Positions 34,173 to 43,171 are shown, counted from the stretch's first letter. The stretch is 64,000 bases of DNA from Suilimivivens sp963638365 (GCA_963638365.1 CAVHRK010000088.1:17247-81246), one strand, 5' to 3'. The notes: generated from the letters alone by a model not told the origin. Numbers and translations are program-made.

Positions 34173-34661
34173 CTATCTTGCATTAATATAATTTACAAGT
34201 CCCTCAGCGTCAATGATTTTCTGCATAAAAGGAGGGAATGCCTGTCCTTTAAATTCCGTACCCTTTGTCAGGTTCTTAATGATTCCGGAATCAAAATCCA
34301 CCAAAACCTCATCGCCTGCATCAATTCCCTTCGATGCTTCGGCACATTCAATAATCGGAAGTCCGATATTGATTGCATTCCGGTAAAAAATACGTGCAAA
34401 GGTTTCTGCGATCACACAACTTACTCCTGCGGCCTTAATAGCGATCGGCGCATGCTCTCTCGATGAACCGCATCCGAAGTTCTTTTCAGCAACAATGATG
34501 TCACCCTTTTTCACCTTATTCACAAAATCCCTGTCGATATCTTCCATACAATGAGTGGCAAGCTCTGCCGGATCCGAAGAATTCAGATATCTTGCAGGAA
34601 TGATTACATCTGTATCCACATTGTCACCATATTTAAAAACAATACCCTGTGCTGCTTTCAT
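34173..34661 (-). CDS. leuD: 3-isopropylmalate dehydratase small subunit
   Basis: LeuD is the swivelling domain of isopropylmalate isomerase in leucine synthesis. Motifs are KYGDNVDTDVIIPARYL near the start and the substrate loop GCGSSREHAPIAIKAAG, followed by FARIFYRNAINIGLP. The 162-residue length matches the short LeuD type found with LeuC of the methanogen/clostridial kind. The start at 34661 has GGATAAGG upstream. leuC is 22 bases upstream; leuA and leuB are not in this window. Confidence 0.95.
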   Translation of the reverse strand: MKAAQGIVFKYGDNVDTDVIIPARYLNSSDPAELATHCMEDIDRDFVNKVKKGDIIVAEKNFGCGSSREHAPIAIKAAGVSCVIAETFARIFYRNAINIGLPIIECAEASKGIDAGDEVLVDFDSGIIKNLTKGTEFKGQAFPPFMQKIIDAEGLVNYINAR

Positions 34662-34683
34662 AATCCTTATCCTTTCCTGATTT

Positions 34684-35943
34684 TTATTCACACGGACATG
34701 AAATCACGCCGGTAAGCGCGCTTGCTGCTGCAACAGCAGGGCTTGCCAGATAAACTTCAGAATCCACATGTCCCATACGTCCGACAAAGTTCCGGTTCGT
34801 TGTGGAAATACAACGTTCTCCCGCAGCCAGAACCCCCATGTAACCGCCAAGACACGGTCCGCAGGTCGGTGTACTTACCACAGCTCCGGCCTCCACAAAG
34901 ATCTTCAAAAGACCTTCTTCCATACACTGCAGGTAAATGGCCTGTGTCGCCGGAATAATGATGCAGCGGATGCCGTCTGCCACATGCCTGCCCTTAAGGA
35001 CCTCGGCCGCGGTTCTCATATCATCCATTCTTCCGTTCGTGCAGGAACCGATCACTACCTGATCAATCTTAACATCCTCGGTAATTTCATCAATGGTCTT
35101 CGTATTCTCGGGGAGATGAGGAAAAGCAATCGTCGGGCGGAGGGTACTTAAATCAATCGTGTACTCTTCATCATAAACTGCATCCTCGTCTGCTTCGTAA
35201 ATCTTATATTCCCTGTTGGAATGCTCCTTCATATAAGCAATGGCGAGATCATCGACCGGGAAAATGCCGTTCTTACCGCCGGCTTCAATCGCCATGTTGG
35301 CAATCGTAAAACGGTCATCCATTGTAAGGTTCTTAATGCCGTCGCCGGTAAATTCCATGGATTTATATAACGCGCCATCCACACCGATCATACCTATAAT
35401 ATGTAAAATTACATCCTTACCGCTTACCCATTTGGAAGGCTTGCCGGTAAGTACGAAGCGGATTGCACCGGGCACCTTGAACCAGGCCTTGCCGGTAGCC
35501 ATTCCGGCTGCCATATCGGTACTTCCGACACCGGTAGAAAATGCGCCAAGTGCTCCGTAGGTACAGGTATGGGAGTCTGCTCCGATAATCACGTCTCCGG
35601 CTACCGTAAGTCCTTTCTCCGGAAGAAGTGCATGTTCGATTCCCATCTGTCCCACTTCAAAGTAATTCGTAATCTCGTTCTTACGTGCAAATTCACGTAC
35701 GCATTTGCAATGCTCTGCTGATTTAATATCCTTATTCGGAACAAAATGATCCGGAACGAGTGCAATCTTGTCCTTATCAAAGACACCATCCACATTCATT
35801 TTGCTCATTTCTTTAATCGCAACCGGACTGGTAATATCATTACCAAGCACCAGATCCAGATCAGCTTCAATGAGCTGTCCTGCTTCTACACAATCTAATC
35901 CTGCATGCGCTGCAAGGATCTTCTGTGTCATCGTCATTCCCAT
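34684..35943 (-). CDS. leuC: 3-isopropylmalate dehydratase large subunit
   Basis: LeuC carries the [4Fe-4S] cluster that isomerises 2- to 3-isopropylmalate. The cluster ligands lie in IGSCTNGR and TPTCGPCLGG; the third Cys is in the HTCTYGALGAF segment. The 419-residue length and sequence fit the short LeuC class related to homoaconitase. The ATG at 35943 has an AGGAGG box eight bases upstream. The gene opens the leuCD operon, transcribed away from ilvC's terminator. Confidence 0.95.
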   Translation of the reverse strand: MGMTMTQKILAAHAGLDCVEAGQLIEADLDLVLGNDITSPVAIKEMSKMNVDGVFDKDKIALVPDHFVPNKDIKSAEHCKCVREFARKNEITNYFEVGQMGIEHALLPEKGLTVAGDVIIGADSHTCTYGALGAFSTGVGSTDMAAGMATGKAWFKVPGAIRFVLTGKPSKWVSGKDVILHIIGMIGVDGALYKSMEFTGDGIKNLTMDDRFTIANMAIEAGGKNGIFPVDDLAIAYMKEHSNREYKIYEADEDAVYDEEYTIDLSTLRPTIAFPHLPENTKTIDEITEDVKIDQVVIGSCTNGRMDDMRTAAEVLKGRHVADGIRCIIIPATQAIYLQCMEEGLLKIFVEAGAVVSTPTCGPCLGGYMGVLAAGERCISTTNRNFVGRMGHVDSEVYLASPAVAAASALTGVISCPCE

Positions 35944-36046
35944 GATCCATACCTCCTAAACAATCTATTACATAGAATACCACATTCTGTCGATTTTGAA
36001 AAATGAAAATTTCGTGAATTCTTTTGGATTCATATAAACATAACAA

Positions 36047-36070
36047 CACCCGGGGATTTCTCTCCGGGTG
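36047..36070 (-). terminator. Intrinsic terminator of ilvC
   Basis: CACCCGG and CCGGGTG form a GC-rich stem around a 10-base loop; on the minus strand TTGTTATGTTT follows. It separates ilvC from leuC. Confidence 0.75.
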
Positions 36071-36096
36071 CGTATCTCTTTCTTTGTTTGGAACGA

Positions 36097-37116
36097 TTAG
36101 TTGTTGATCAGCTTATCGCTTTCATTGTTCCAGCTATATAACTTACGGATTTCTTTACCAACCTGCTCTGAAGGATGTTCAGCAGCAAGCTTTCTCATTG
36201 CCTTGAAGTGAGCCTGTCCACCGGCAGCAGACATATCTAACAGGAAGTCCTTTGCAAAAGTACCATCCTGAATGTCCTTCAGGATCTTCTTCATGGTCTT
36301 CTTGGTTTCTTCGGTAATGATCTTAGGTCCTGTGATGTAATCACCATATTCAGCGGTGTTGGAAATGGAATATCTCATTCCTTCGAAACCGGACTGGTAA
36401 ATCAGGTCTACGATCAGCTTCATTTCATGGATACATTCAAAGTATGCGTTTCTCGGATCATAACCAGCTTCGCAAAGTGTTTCGAAACCAGCCTGCATTA
36501 ATGCACACACACCACCACAGAGAACAGCCTGCTCACCAAAGAGGTCTGTTTCGGTTTCGGTACGGAATGTGGTCTCTAAGACACCAGCTCTTGCTCCACC
36601 GATTGCAAGTGCATAAGCAAGTGCCATGTCAAGTGCCTTACCGGTAGCATCCTGATGTACGGCAACCAGACAGGGAACACCCTTGCCAGCCTGATACTCG
36701 CTGCGGACGGTATGTCCGGGTCCCTTAGGTGCGATCATGGTAACGTCTACGAACTTAGGCGGTACGATCTGGTTGAAGTGGATGTTGAAGCCGTGTGCGA
36801 ACATCAGCATATTGCCTTCTTCGAGGTTCGGCTCGATGTCTTTCTTGTACATAGCAGCCTGTAATTCATCATTAATAAGAATCATGATAATATCTGCTTT
36901 TTTAGCAGCTTCTGCTGCTGTATATACTTCAAATCCCTGTGCTTCTGCTTTTGCCCAGGATTTGGAGCCTTCATAAAGACCAATAATGACATGGCATCCT
37001 GATTCCTTTGCATTTAATGCATGTGCATGTCCCTGGCTGCCATAGCCAATAATCGCAATTGTTTTTCCTTCCAGTAAAGAGAGATTACAATCTTCCTGAT
37101 AATAAATATTTGCCAT
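36097..37116 (-). CDS. ilvC: Ketol-acid reductoisomerase
   Basis: IlvC converts acetolactate or acetohydroxybutyrate to the dihydroxy acids in valine and isoleucine synthesis, using NAD(P)H and magnesium. The Rossmann motif is IIGYGSQGHAHALN; the Mg ligands are in TETDLFGEQAVLCGG and YFECIHEMKLIVDLIY. The class I length of 339 residues fits. The ATG at 37116 has an AAAGGAG box; the longer frame to 37170 is not supported. It is preceded by an ilvN gene and should be transcribed with it from the promoter at 37749-37777. Confidence 0.96.
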   Translation of the reverse strand: MANIYYQEDCNLSLLEGKTIAIIGYGSQGHAHALNAKESGCHVIIGLYEGSKSWAKAEAQGFEVYTAAEAAKKADIIMILINDELQAAMYKKDIEPNLEEGNMLMFAHGFNIHFNQIVPPKFVDVTMIAPKGPGHTVRSEYQAGKGVPCLVAVHQDATGKALDMALAYALAIGGARAGVLETTFRTETETDLFGEQAVLCGGVCALMQAGFETLCEAGYDPRNAYFECIHEMKLIVDLIYQSGFEGMRYSISNTAEYGDYITGPKIITEETKKTMKKILKDIQDGTFAKDFLLDMSAAGGQAHFKAMRKLAAEHPSEQVGKEIRKLYSWNNESDKLINN

Positions 37117-37191
37117 TTCAATGACTCCTTTCGCTGAGGTTTCTCCTCTAATTTTATGCCAAATCTGCAATGCAGAATTTTGGTTCCTTAG

Positions 37192-37692
37192 TTAATTCAG
37201 GTAGGTAACATTCTCGGATCCTCTTCCGAGACCTGCAATACCTGTTCTTGCAAGCTCTAAGATTTCAAAGCCGCTTAACAGATTTAAAAAGGCGTCAATC
37301 TTTGCCTGTCCGCCGGTCATTTCAATAATCAGACTGTCCACCGCAACGTCGATGATGTTGGCACGGAAGGTATTCGTTAATAAAATCACTCCCTGACGCT
37401 GCTCCTCATTCGCTCTTACCTTAATCAGGGCAAGTTCACGGTAAACACTGATCTCCGGCTCCAATTCCTTGACATCACGGACGTCCTCGAGCTTTCCTAC
37501 CTGCTTCTCAATCTGTGCAAGTGTTTCAGCATCACCGGATGCCACAATGGTAATCCGGGTAATCCGTGCATCTGCGGTTACACCTGCCGTAATACTTTCA
37601 ATATTATATCCTCTCCGGGAAAACAAACCGGAAATGCGGCTTAAAACACCCGAAGTATTATCTACTAATAACTGAAATACTTTCTTCTGCAT
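37192..37692 (-). CDS. ilvN: Acetolactate synthase small (regulatory) subunit
   Basis: The regulatory subunit of acetohydroxyacid synthase, which binds valine through its ACT domain and activates the large subunit. The N terminus KVFQLLVDNTSGVLSRISGLFSRRGYNIES is the standard ACT start (shown in parts: VDNTSGVLSRISGLFSRRGY). The C-terminal domain ends with the usual ILELARTGIAGLGRG. The length of 166 residues is normal. It has its own promoter and leads ilvC. A second, different small-subunit gene lies just upstream at 37785-38279. Confidence 0.93.
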   Translation of the reverse strand: MQKKVFQLLVDNTSGVLSRISGLFSRRGYNIESITAGVTADARITRITIVASGDAETLAQIEKQVGKLEDVRDVKELEPEISVYRELALIKVRANEEQRQGVILLTNTFRANIIDVAVDSLIIEMTGGQAKIDAFLNLLSGFEILELARTGIAGLGRGSENVTYLN

Positions 37693-37748
37693 GGGATCCT
37701 CCTGTTTCGAGATCCTTAAACGGATTTCTCTTGTTAATGCTAGTACCG

Positions 37749-37777
37749 ATTTTACAACTCTGCTATGTAAAAGTCAA
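37749..37777 (-). promoter_or_regulatory. SigA promoter of ilvN-ilvC
   Basis: On the minus strand TTGACT (37772-37777) and TAAAAT (37749-37754) are separated by 17 bp, about 57 bases upstream of the ilvN start. This shows that ilvN-ilvC can be expressed apart from ilvB. Confidence 0.75.
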
Positions 37778-37784
37778 CGACAAC

Positions 37785-38279
37785 CTAATCGGTTTCTTTG
37801 CATTTTTGTAAAGCCAGAGTTCCGGTGCGTGCCACTTCCACAATGCTGATTCCTTTAAACATTTCCATGAAGGTTTGAATCTTTTCCGGGGTATCACACA
37901 TCTGAATCATCATCGTATGTGGGGAAAAATCCACAATATTGGCATTGTCGGTAATTTCACACATTTCAATGATGTCACGGCGGTTTGTTTTATTATACTT
38001 CACCTTCATTAAGAGAAGTTCCCTTGAAATACTGCTTCCTTCATCAAAGGTCTTTACCTTAATCACATCAAGCTTCTTATTTAACTGCTTTTCAATCTGT
38101 TCAATCGTCCGCTTGTCCCCGCTGCTGACAATTGTCATACAGGAAACGTCCCTGTCCTGTGTTTCACCAACGGCAAGGGAATCAATGTTAAAGCATCTTC
38201 TGGAAAAGAGACCTGCAACCTTACACAGAACACCGGAATGGTTTTCAACTAAAACGGAATAAATTCTTTTCATCTGCAC
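37785..38279 (-). CDS. Second acetolactate synthase small subunit (ACT protein)
   Basis: A 164-residue paralog of IlvN: YSVLVENHSGVLCKVAGLFS, RRCFNIDSLAVGET and the C-terminal IVEVARTGTLALQK are all family features. It differs clearly from the neighbouring ilvN along its whole length. It follows ilvB by 9 bases and so is the natural partner of that large subunit. Start is GTG at 38279 or ATG at 38273, both near a GGAGGG box. Two small subunits could give different feedback behaviour; this is inference. Confidence 0.9.
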   Translation of the reverse strand: MQMKRIYSVLVENHSGVLCKVAGLFSRRCFNIDSLAVGETQDRDVSCMTIVSSGDKRTIEQIEKQLNKKLDVIKVKTFDEGSSISRELLLMKVKYNKTNRRDIIEMCEITDNANIVDFSPHTMMIQMCDTPEKIQTFMEMFKGISIVEVARTGTLALQKCKETD

Positions 38280-38288
38280 ATCTCCCTC

Positions 38289-39905
38289 CTACTTTACCAG
38301 ATCCATGGGATCAATCAGACACTCTAACAATACGGATTCGTCTTTGCTTAAGAAATCCGCAATTGTCTGTTCTGCATGATCCATGTTTTCCAAACGTAAA
38401 TATTTCATGCCAAAGGCAGGCGCTAAGAGTTCAAGATCCGGGCTTCCACTTAAGTCAACGACCGAATAATGATCCTGATAGGTGTAATGCTGGTATTCTC
38501 TTACCATTCCGAGGTAATTGTTCTTTAATACAACGATCTTCACCGGCACCTGATACTGGCGCATGGTAGCAAGTTCCATCATCGACATCTGGAAGGAACC
38601 GTCACCGCAGACTGCAATAACCTGACGCTTCTTATCCGCAAGCTTTGCGCCCAGTGCTGCCGGAATGGAATACCCCATTGTACCCATACCACCGGAGGTT
38701 AAAAACTTCCCCTTCTTTACAATATGGTAGCCGCAGGACCAGATCTGGTTCTGTCCGACATCGGCTACATAGACCGCATCCTCATCCATGGCACGGCTTA
38801 ACAGTTCAATAAACTTCGCCGGATCCACATAAGCCGGATTCGGGTTCCGCTTCGAAACCATGGATACGCGGTAACCATTTAAGGTGTTAAGCCAATCCTT
38901 ATGCTCCACATGAAGTTCCTGGGAAAGCAGATCCTTAAAGATATGCTTCGCATCTCCGACAAGCGGGATTCCCGGACCTACATTCTTGCCGATTTCGGCA
39001 GGGTCCACATCAATATGAATCAATACTTTATTCTCGGTAATCAGATCCGGCTGACTGATCGCACGGTCCGCTACACGGGCGCCCACCATGATAATCAGGT
39101 CTGCTTCATTCATTGCACGGTTGGCACAGGGCTTTCCGTTATTTCCAACCATTCCGTAATAAAGAGGATGTTCTGTCGGCATCACACCGATTCCCATCAT
39201 CGTGGAAACAACCGGAATATCATGCACCATGGCAAATTCCTGTAATTCTTCCTTTGCATCAGCTAAAAGGACACCGCCGCCCGCGCAGATAATCGGACGT
39301 TTGCAATCCTCCAACTCGCGAATCACCTTTTTAATCTGTGCCATATTGCCCTTCACGGTCGGCTTATAGGTCCGCATGGAAACGCTTTCCGGATAAACAA
39401 ACTTCTTAAGTTCTGCATTCTGGACATCGATCGGAATATCAATCAGTACCGGGCCCTTTCTTCCGGTATTTGCAATGTGGAAGGCTTCCTTCATGATTCT
39501 GGGAATATCAGAAACCTTCTTAACCAGATAACTGTATTTTACAAAGGATTCTACCGCACCGGTAATGTCTGCCTCCTGAAAGACATCACTTCCTAATAAA
39601 GAAGAATCTACCTGTCCGGTAATGCATACTAACGGAATGCTGTCTGCAAATGCCGTAGCAACGCCGGTAATCAGATTGGTTGCTCCCGGTCCCGATGTTA
39701 CGGCGCAGACGCCGACCTCTCCCGTGACACGTGCCAGTCCGCTCGCGGCATGGGCAGCATTCTGTTCGGTGCGAATTAAAATGGTCTGGATATCGGAATC
39801 CAGAATACTATTATAAAAAGGACAAATGGCAACACCCGGATAACCGAAAACGTATTTTACCCCTTCCTCTTCTAAACATTTAACAATTGCATCTGCTCCT
39901 ATCAT
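38289..39905 (-). CDS. ilvB: Acetolactate synthase large subunit
   Basis: The thiamine-diphosphate enzyme that condenses two pyruvates (or pyruvate and 2-ketobutyrate), the first common step of branched-chain synthesis. RTEQNAAHAASGLAR holds the catalytic Glu; the ThDP motif is GDGSFQMSMMELATMRQ to LKNNYLGMVREYQ. GSGPGATN-like SGPGATNLITG is also present. At 538 residues it is slightly shorter than E. coli IlvB. The start has a GGAAGGG box. The gene is followed directly by the second small-subunit gene. Confidence 0.94.
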   Translation of the reverse strand: MIGADAIVKCLEEEGVKYVFGYPGVAICPFYNSILDSDIQTILIRTEQNAAHAASGLARVTGEVGVCAVTSGPGATNLITGVATAFADSIPLVCITGQVDSSLLGSDVFQEADITGAVESFVKYSYLVKKVSDIPRIMKEAFHIANTGRKGPVLIDIPIDVQNAELKKFVYPESVSMRTYKPTVKGNMAQIKKVIRELEDCKRPIICAGGGVLLADAKEELQEFAMVHDIPVVSTMMGIGVMPTEHPLYYGMVGNNGKPCANRAMNEADLIIMVGARVADRAISQPDLITENKVLIHIDVDPAEIGKNVGPGIPLVGDAKHIFKDLLSQELHVEHKDWLNTLNGYRVSMVSKRNPNPAYVDPAKFIELLSRAMDEDAVYVADVGQNQIWSCGYHIVKKGKFLTSGGMGTMGYSIPAALGAKLADKKRQVIAVCGDGSFQMSMMELATMRQYQVPVKIVVLKNNYLGMVREYQHYTYQDHYSVVDLSGSPDLELLAPAFGMKYLRLENMDHAEQTIADFLSKDESVLLECLIDPMDLVK

Positions 39906-39940
39906 TGTTTTCCCTTCCTGTCTTTACTCTTCTGTCTAAC

Positions 39941-40396
39941 CTAAAATACCTTGAAAAATTTAGCAAGTGGTTCTACCACATCACCAAGATTTTTAATGGA
40001 TTTATTTAAGCCCTCAAAGTCAATGGAATCCATCTTCTTCACAACACCCTGCAGGGCGGTTGAATTGTCTTCAATAAACGTATCCAGCTGATCTCCTACG
40101 GATGTAATGCTGTCACTCATGGTCTTCACGCTGGCAATCGTTTCGTCCAACACCTCCAGACGGTTGTTCACCTCTCCGAGCAATGCATTCGCATTACCAA
40201 GCAGATGATTTGCCTTCGGGACGACTGCAAAGAGACTGATCACAACTGCTACAGCCATCACACCCACGAAGCAGGTCGAAAGCCTTGTGTAAAACAACTG
40301 CTTCTTGGCCGTCTTTAGCAATTCCTGCGTGATCCCTTCGGAAGATGTGTTCTCTTCTGTAACTTCTGGTTCCTGATTCTGCTGTAGTTCTTCCAT
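39941..40396 (-). CDS. Hypothetical single-pass membrane protein
   Basis: A 151-residue protein with an acidic, disordered N-terminal part (about residues 1-30), one membrane helix (about 37-60) and a long outer helical part with regular Asn, Leu and Asp spacing (NHLLGNANALLGEVNNRLEV), reminiscent of chemoreceptor helices but with no signalling tip. Function is unknown. GGGAGG precedes the start. It is divergent from a lipoprotein gene and lies upstream of ilvB with a 35-base gap, so it may share transcription with ilvB. Confidence 0.72.
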   Translation of the reverse strand: MEELQQNQEPEVTEENTSSEGITQELLKTAKKQLFYTRLSTCFVGVMAVAVVISLFAVVPKANHLLGNANALLGEVNNRLEVLDETIASVKTMSDSITSVGDQLDTFIEDNSTALQGVVKKMDSIDFEGLNKSIKNLGDVVEPLAKFFKVF

Positions 40397-40562
40397 GTTT
40401 TCCTCCCAAAACGGATTTTATAAAATTGTACTGATTTTTATACATTGCTTATATGCTATCACAAAATTTCAAAAAATACTATCCTTTCTTGATTTCATTT
40501 CTTAACTATGTTAACTTATTTTTAGATTATTACAGAAGGTAAAACTTTAGAGAGGGGTTCCT

Positions 40563-41234
40563 ATGATATTTCACAATTTCCATAAAACCGCCGGAATGAG
40601 GTTATTGTTTCCGGTGTTGTTCCTGCCACTTTTTCTTACCGGGTGCGGCAAGGATAAAGCGGTTGAAACCTATCGTGCAAACATGACGCAGTTCTTTGAA
40701 AATGTACAGACCATCAACGATGCGATCAATCAGCTCGATCCCAACGATGAAAATATCGGGGATCAATTACTTCCGCTTCTTGACAGTCTGGATAAATCCT
40801 TTTCCCAGATGGCTTCCTTAGAGGTACCGGACGGTTTCCCCGGTGTTGCGGATTTAGCAACCGATGCCAGTAAATATATGACCGAAGCGGTTTCCTATTA
40901 TCATCAGGCTTACGGTGGCGAAGAATATGACAAGACCTCCGCAGACATTGCTTATCAGAATTACCAGTTTGCGAATAAGCGGCTCCAGTATATTGTCCAG
41001 ATCCTTCACGGCGATATTCCGGAAGAAATCTTCACCTATGACGAGGACGCTTCTGATGGCAGCACGGATCCTTCTACCGATGAATTTACAGAGGATCCTG
41101 CAATGGATTCTACGGAAGATACTTATGAGGATTCTGAGGATTATTCCGAAGAAGATGAATTTGCTTATGGCGATGTTCCCGGAACTACGGACGAAAATAC
41201 TTCAGAAGCTTCCGGCGAAGAAACTACAGAATAA
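40563..41234 (+). CDS. Putative lipoprotein with acidic tail
   Basis: A 223-residue protein with a lipoprotein signal: basic start, hydrophobic stretch and the lipobox LTGC near residue 28. The mature part is helical (residues about 35-155, including FFENVQTINDAINQL). The last 65 residues are almost only Asp, Glu, Ser and Thr, as in other surface proteins of this group. AGAGGGG precedes the start. It is transcribed alone, divergent from the single-pass membrane protein gene. No ligand or enzyme motif is visible. Confidence 0.78.
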   Translation: MIFHNFHKTAGMRLLFPVLFLPLFLTGCGKDKAVETYRANMTQFFENVQTINDAINQLDPNDENIGDQLLPLLDSLDKSFSQMASLEVPDGFPGVADLATDASKYMTEAVSYYHQAYGGEEYDKTSADIAYQNYQFANKRLQYIVQILHGDIPEEIFTYDEDASDGSTDPSTDEFTEDPAMDSTEDTYEDSEDYSEEDEFAYGDVPGTTDENTSEASGEETTE

Positions 41235-41275
41235 ATAGAATTAACAGAATAAACAAAAGATTTATTAAAAACAGA

Positions 41276-41318
41276 AAAAGTTCGAATACAAAGCAGGAAG
41301 CTTTGTATTCGAACTTTT
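41276..41318. terminator. Long bidirectional intrinsic terminator
   Basis: A perfect 19-bp stem (AAAAGTTCGAATACAAAGC and its complement) around a 5-base loop, with A- and T-runs built into the stem ends. It serves the lipoprotein gene and the convergent zinc-ribbon gene. Confidence 0.9.
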
Positions 41319-41321
41319 AAT

Positions 41322-41990
41322 TTACCAGATAAATCCCGTTACTCCAAGTTCATCATAAAGATCCATAATCTGGCTCTGTAATGCCGGATTGTTCGGAAGA
41401 ATTACAAAGGCATAAACCAGAAGGTATACTGCAATTAAGAATCCGATAATGCCAACAATCAGGGATGCGATTGCCATTCCCTTATTACCCTTGTGCTGAA
41501 CCAGTGCAATGATAGCAAGTACAATGGATGCGATTGCCAGAATCAGTGCAAATACATCCAGACAGCAGCATAAAATGGATAAAATAGATAAGATCAGGGA
41601 AGTAATCGTCATCCAGTTTCCACTCTTCTTTTCCGGCTCCTGCGGTACAGAATTATATGCAGGCTGTTGGTATACGTTCTGCTGCGCTGGCTGCTGGTAC
41701 ACATTCTGCTGGGCCGGCTGCTGATATACATTCTGCTGTGGCTCGGCCTGTTCGGGCTGTCCGGAGAATGCGCCCTCCGGCGTTCCGATGTCTACCGGGC
41801 GTCCTTCAAAGGCAGGCTGTACCTGCGGCTCATGTACCGGTTCCTCCACTACAGGAGGTACAACCGGTGCTGCCGGTTCTTCCGCTACAGGGGTCTCTAC
41901 TGCAGGTGCTTCCTCTAATCTGGTTCCACATCCCTCACAGAATAAAGAAGTATCCTTGTTCTGTGCTCCACAATTCTTACATACTTTCAT
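41322..41990 (-). CDS. Zinc-ribbon membrane protein with proline-glutamine linker
   Basis: A 222-residue protein with an N-terminal zinc ribbon (Cys 4, 7, 18 and 21: CKNC and CEGC), a long Pro/Glu/Val linker, three exact copies of QQNVYQQPA (residues 85-111) and a C-terminal DUF4190-like membrane region of about three helices, containing a CCC run. The charge pattern suggests the ribbon and linker lie in the cytoplasm. Function is unknown. It has a close structural relative two genes upstream (42453-43040). Confidence 0.8.
   Translation of the reverse strand: MKVCKNCGAQNKDTSLFCEGCGTRLEEAPAVETPVAEEPAAPVVPPVVEEPVHEPQVQPAFEGRPVDIGTPEGAFSGQPEQAEPQQNVYQQPAQQNVYQQPAQQNVYQQPAYNSVPQEPEKKSGNWMTITSLILSILSILCCCLDVFALILAIASIVLAIIALVQHKGNKGMAIASLIVGIIGFLIAVYLLVYAFVILPNNPALQSQIMDLYDELGVTGFIW
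41658..41738 (-). repeat. Three tandem 27-bp coding repeats
   Basis: The DNA encodes QQNVYQQPA three times in a row within the linker of the zinc-ribbon protein. The codons differ slightly between copies, so the repeat is not brand new. Confidence 0.85.
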
Positions 41991-42021
41991 CCTTGTTCTC
42001 CTTTTATATAAAATAATATTT

Positions 42022-42453
42022 TTAATATCCCTTTACTTTTAAGTAAATCAGAAACAGCTTCACAAACCACTGGAGCAACACAATACCAATAAACACATAG
42101 GCATAAATCTGTACCGGTATCTCTTTGCGGTAAGTTGCTTTGTCATGGCCGAATCTCCGATAAAGATACAATGCCATAAAATGCAGATAACAGACCGCAA
42201 GTGTAAGCACCGCCGGATGATAACAGAGGCTTAAGAAAAACTCTCCGCGGAAAAACAGGATAAAAGCCCTTGTTCCTCCACATCCCGGACAGGGAAGCCC
42301 GGTTCTTAACCGGAAGGCACAGTTCGTAAGCTCTTCCGTATAATGATATCCCCACCGTGAAAACCAGATTCCGAACAGAATCCCGGGGATGATTACTACC
42401 GCAGCAAGATAAAAAAATAAATCATCGGCTCTTCTTATTGTTATCTTCTTCAT
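42022..42453 (-). CDS. DUF2752 family membrane protein
   Basis: A 143-residue protein with three membrane segments and the DUF2752 signature LPCPGCGGTRA, in which two Cys residues lie between the first and second helix. Function of the family is unknown. The ATG at 42453 overlaps the stop of the upstream zinc-ribbon gene (TGATG), so the two are translated together. Its neighbours on both sides are zinc-ribbon/DUF4190 proteins. Confidence 0.85.
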   Translation of the reverse strand: MKKITIRRADDLFFYLAAVVIIPGILFGIWFSRWGYHYTEELTNCAFRLRTGLPCPGCGGTRAFILFFRGEFFLSLCYHPAVLTLAVCYLHFMALYLYRRFGHDKATYRKEIPVQIYAYVFIGIVLLQWFVKLFLIYLKVKGY

Positions 42454-43040
42454 CAAAAGTTGTAGTACACTCCGAAATCATTCATAAGATTATCAAGCCC
42501 ATCCATATCGCCAATGTTATATTCTTCGCCAAGAATTCCGGTCATCAGACCTTTCGTAAAGGATGCCGGTAATGCCAGTGCAAAAATCATGCCAACTAAT
42601 GCGATACCGCCACAAACAAGTCCGGCAATCGCCATTCCCTTTCCTTCAAAGGCTTTCACCAGTGAAATAATACCAAGTACAACCGCGGCAATCGCAAGCA
42701 ATACATTGAGTCCGCCACAACAGCTTCCACAACAGGCCAGCGGACAGCAGAGCAAAGAAAGAATACCGCAGACCAGTGATGCAATCGCTACGCCGATATA
42801 GCCGCCTTCTTTCTTAGGTTCCTCAGGAACCGAATAATAGGTCTGTGCGGACTGGGCAGACTGGGGTGTATAAGTATAAGTACTTTGTGTATCATTGGAA
42901 ACCACGTCACCGGTTAAGGGTTCTGTATCCAGCTTCTGCTCCTGAACAGGTGTCTCCAATCCGGCTCCGCAGTTTACACAGAAATGTGCGGAGGCTTCAT
43001 TCTCTGCGCCACAGGAAGTACAATAAATTTTCTCGTTCAT
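42453..43040 (-). CDS. Zinc-ribbon DUF4190-like membrane protein
   Basis: A 195-residue protein with a zinc ribbon at the N terminus (Cys 7, 10, 21 and 24: CTSC and CVNC), a short Thr/Ser/Gln linker and a membrane region that is very rich in Cys (LLCCPLACCGSCCGG) and Gly. The C-terminal part resembles DUF4190 proteins. The start at 43040 has a GGAG box; the longer frame to 43106 is not supported. It shares the layout of the protein at 41322-41990, which points to an old duplication. Confidence 0.82.
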   Translation of the reverse strand: MNEKIYCTSCGAENEASAHFCVNCGAGLETPVQEQKLDTEPLTGDVVSNDTQSTYTYTPQSAQSAQTYYSVPEEPKKEGGYIGVAIASLVCGILSLLCCPLACCGSCCGGLNVLLAIAAVVLGIISLVKAFEGKGMAIAGLVCGGIALVGMIFALALPASFTKGLMTGILGEEYNIGDMDGLDNLMNDFGVYYNF

Positions 43041-43132
43041 TCCATATCTCCTCTCTTGAATAACACTATCATTATAACGGGTAATTACAGAAATTACAAT
43101 GTACAAACGTCCTATAAAAGAACCCTGTAAAA

Positions 43133-43171
43133 AGGAGCAGCCTGTAGAAAATCATTCTGCAAACTGCTCCT
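43133..43171 (-). terminator. Intrinsic terminator of the GGGtGRT gene
   Basis: AGGAGCAG and CTGCTCCT form the outer stem, with further pairing inside (TGCAG/CTACA). On the minus strand TTTTT follows. It ends the NifU-like/GGGtGRT operon. Confidence 0.8.

Noticed and set aside
35867..36049. Small minus-strand frame across the leuC start
   Set aside because: It overlaps the leuC start and its ribosome binding site, and shows no recognisable protein pattern.
35944..36096. T-box or other riboswitch upstream of leuC, and similarly upstream of ilvB
   Set aside because: No T-box sequence or antiterminator pair was found; the only strong hairpin is the ilvC terminator.
41658..41738. CRISPR-like repeat
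   Set aside because: The 27-base units are directly adjacent, in frame and encode QQNVYQQPA; there are no spacers.
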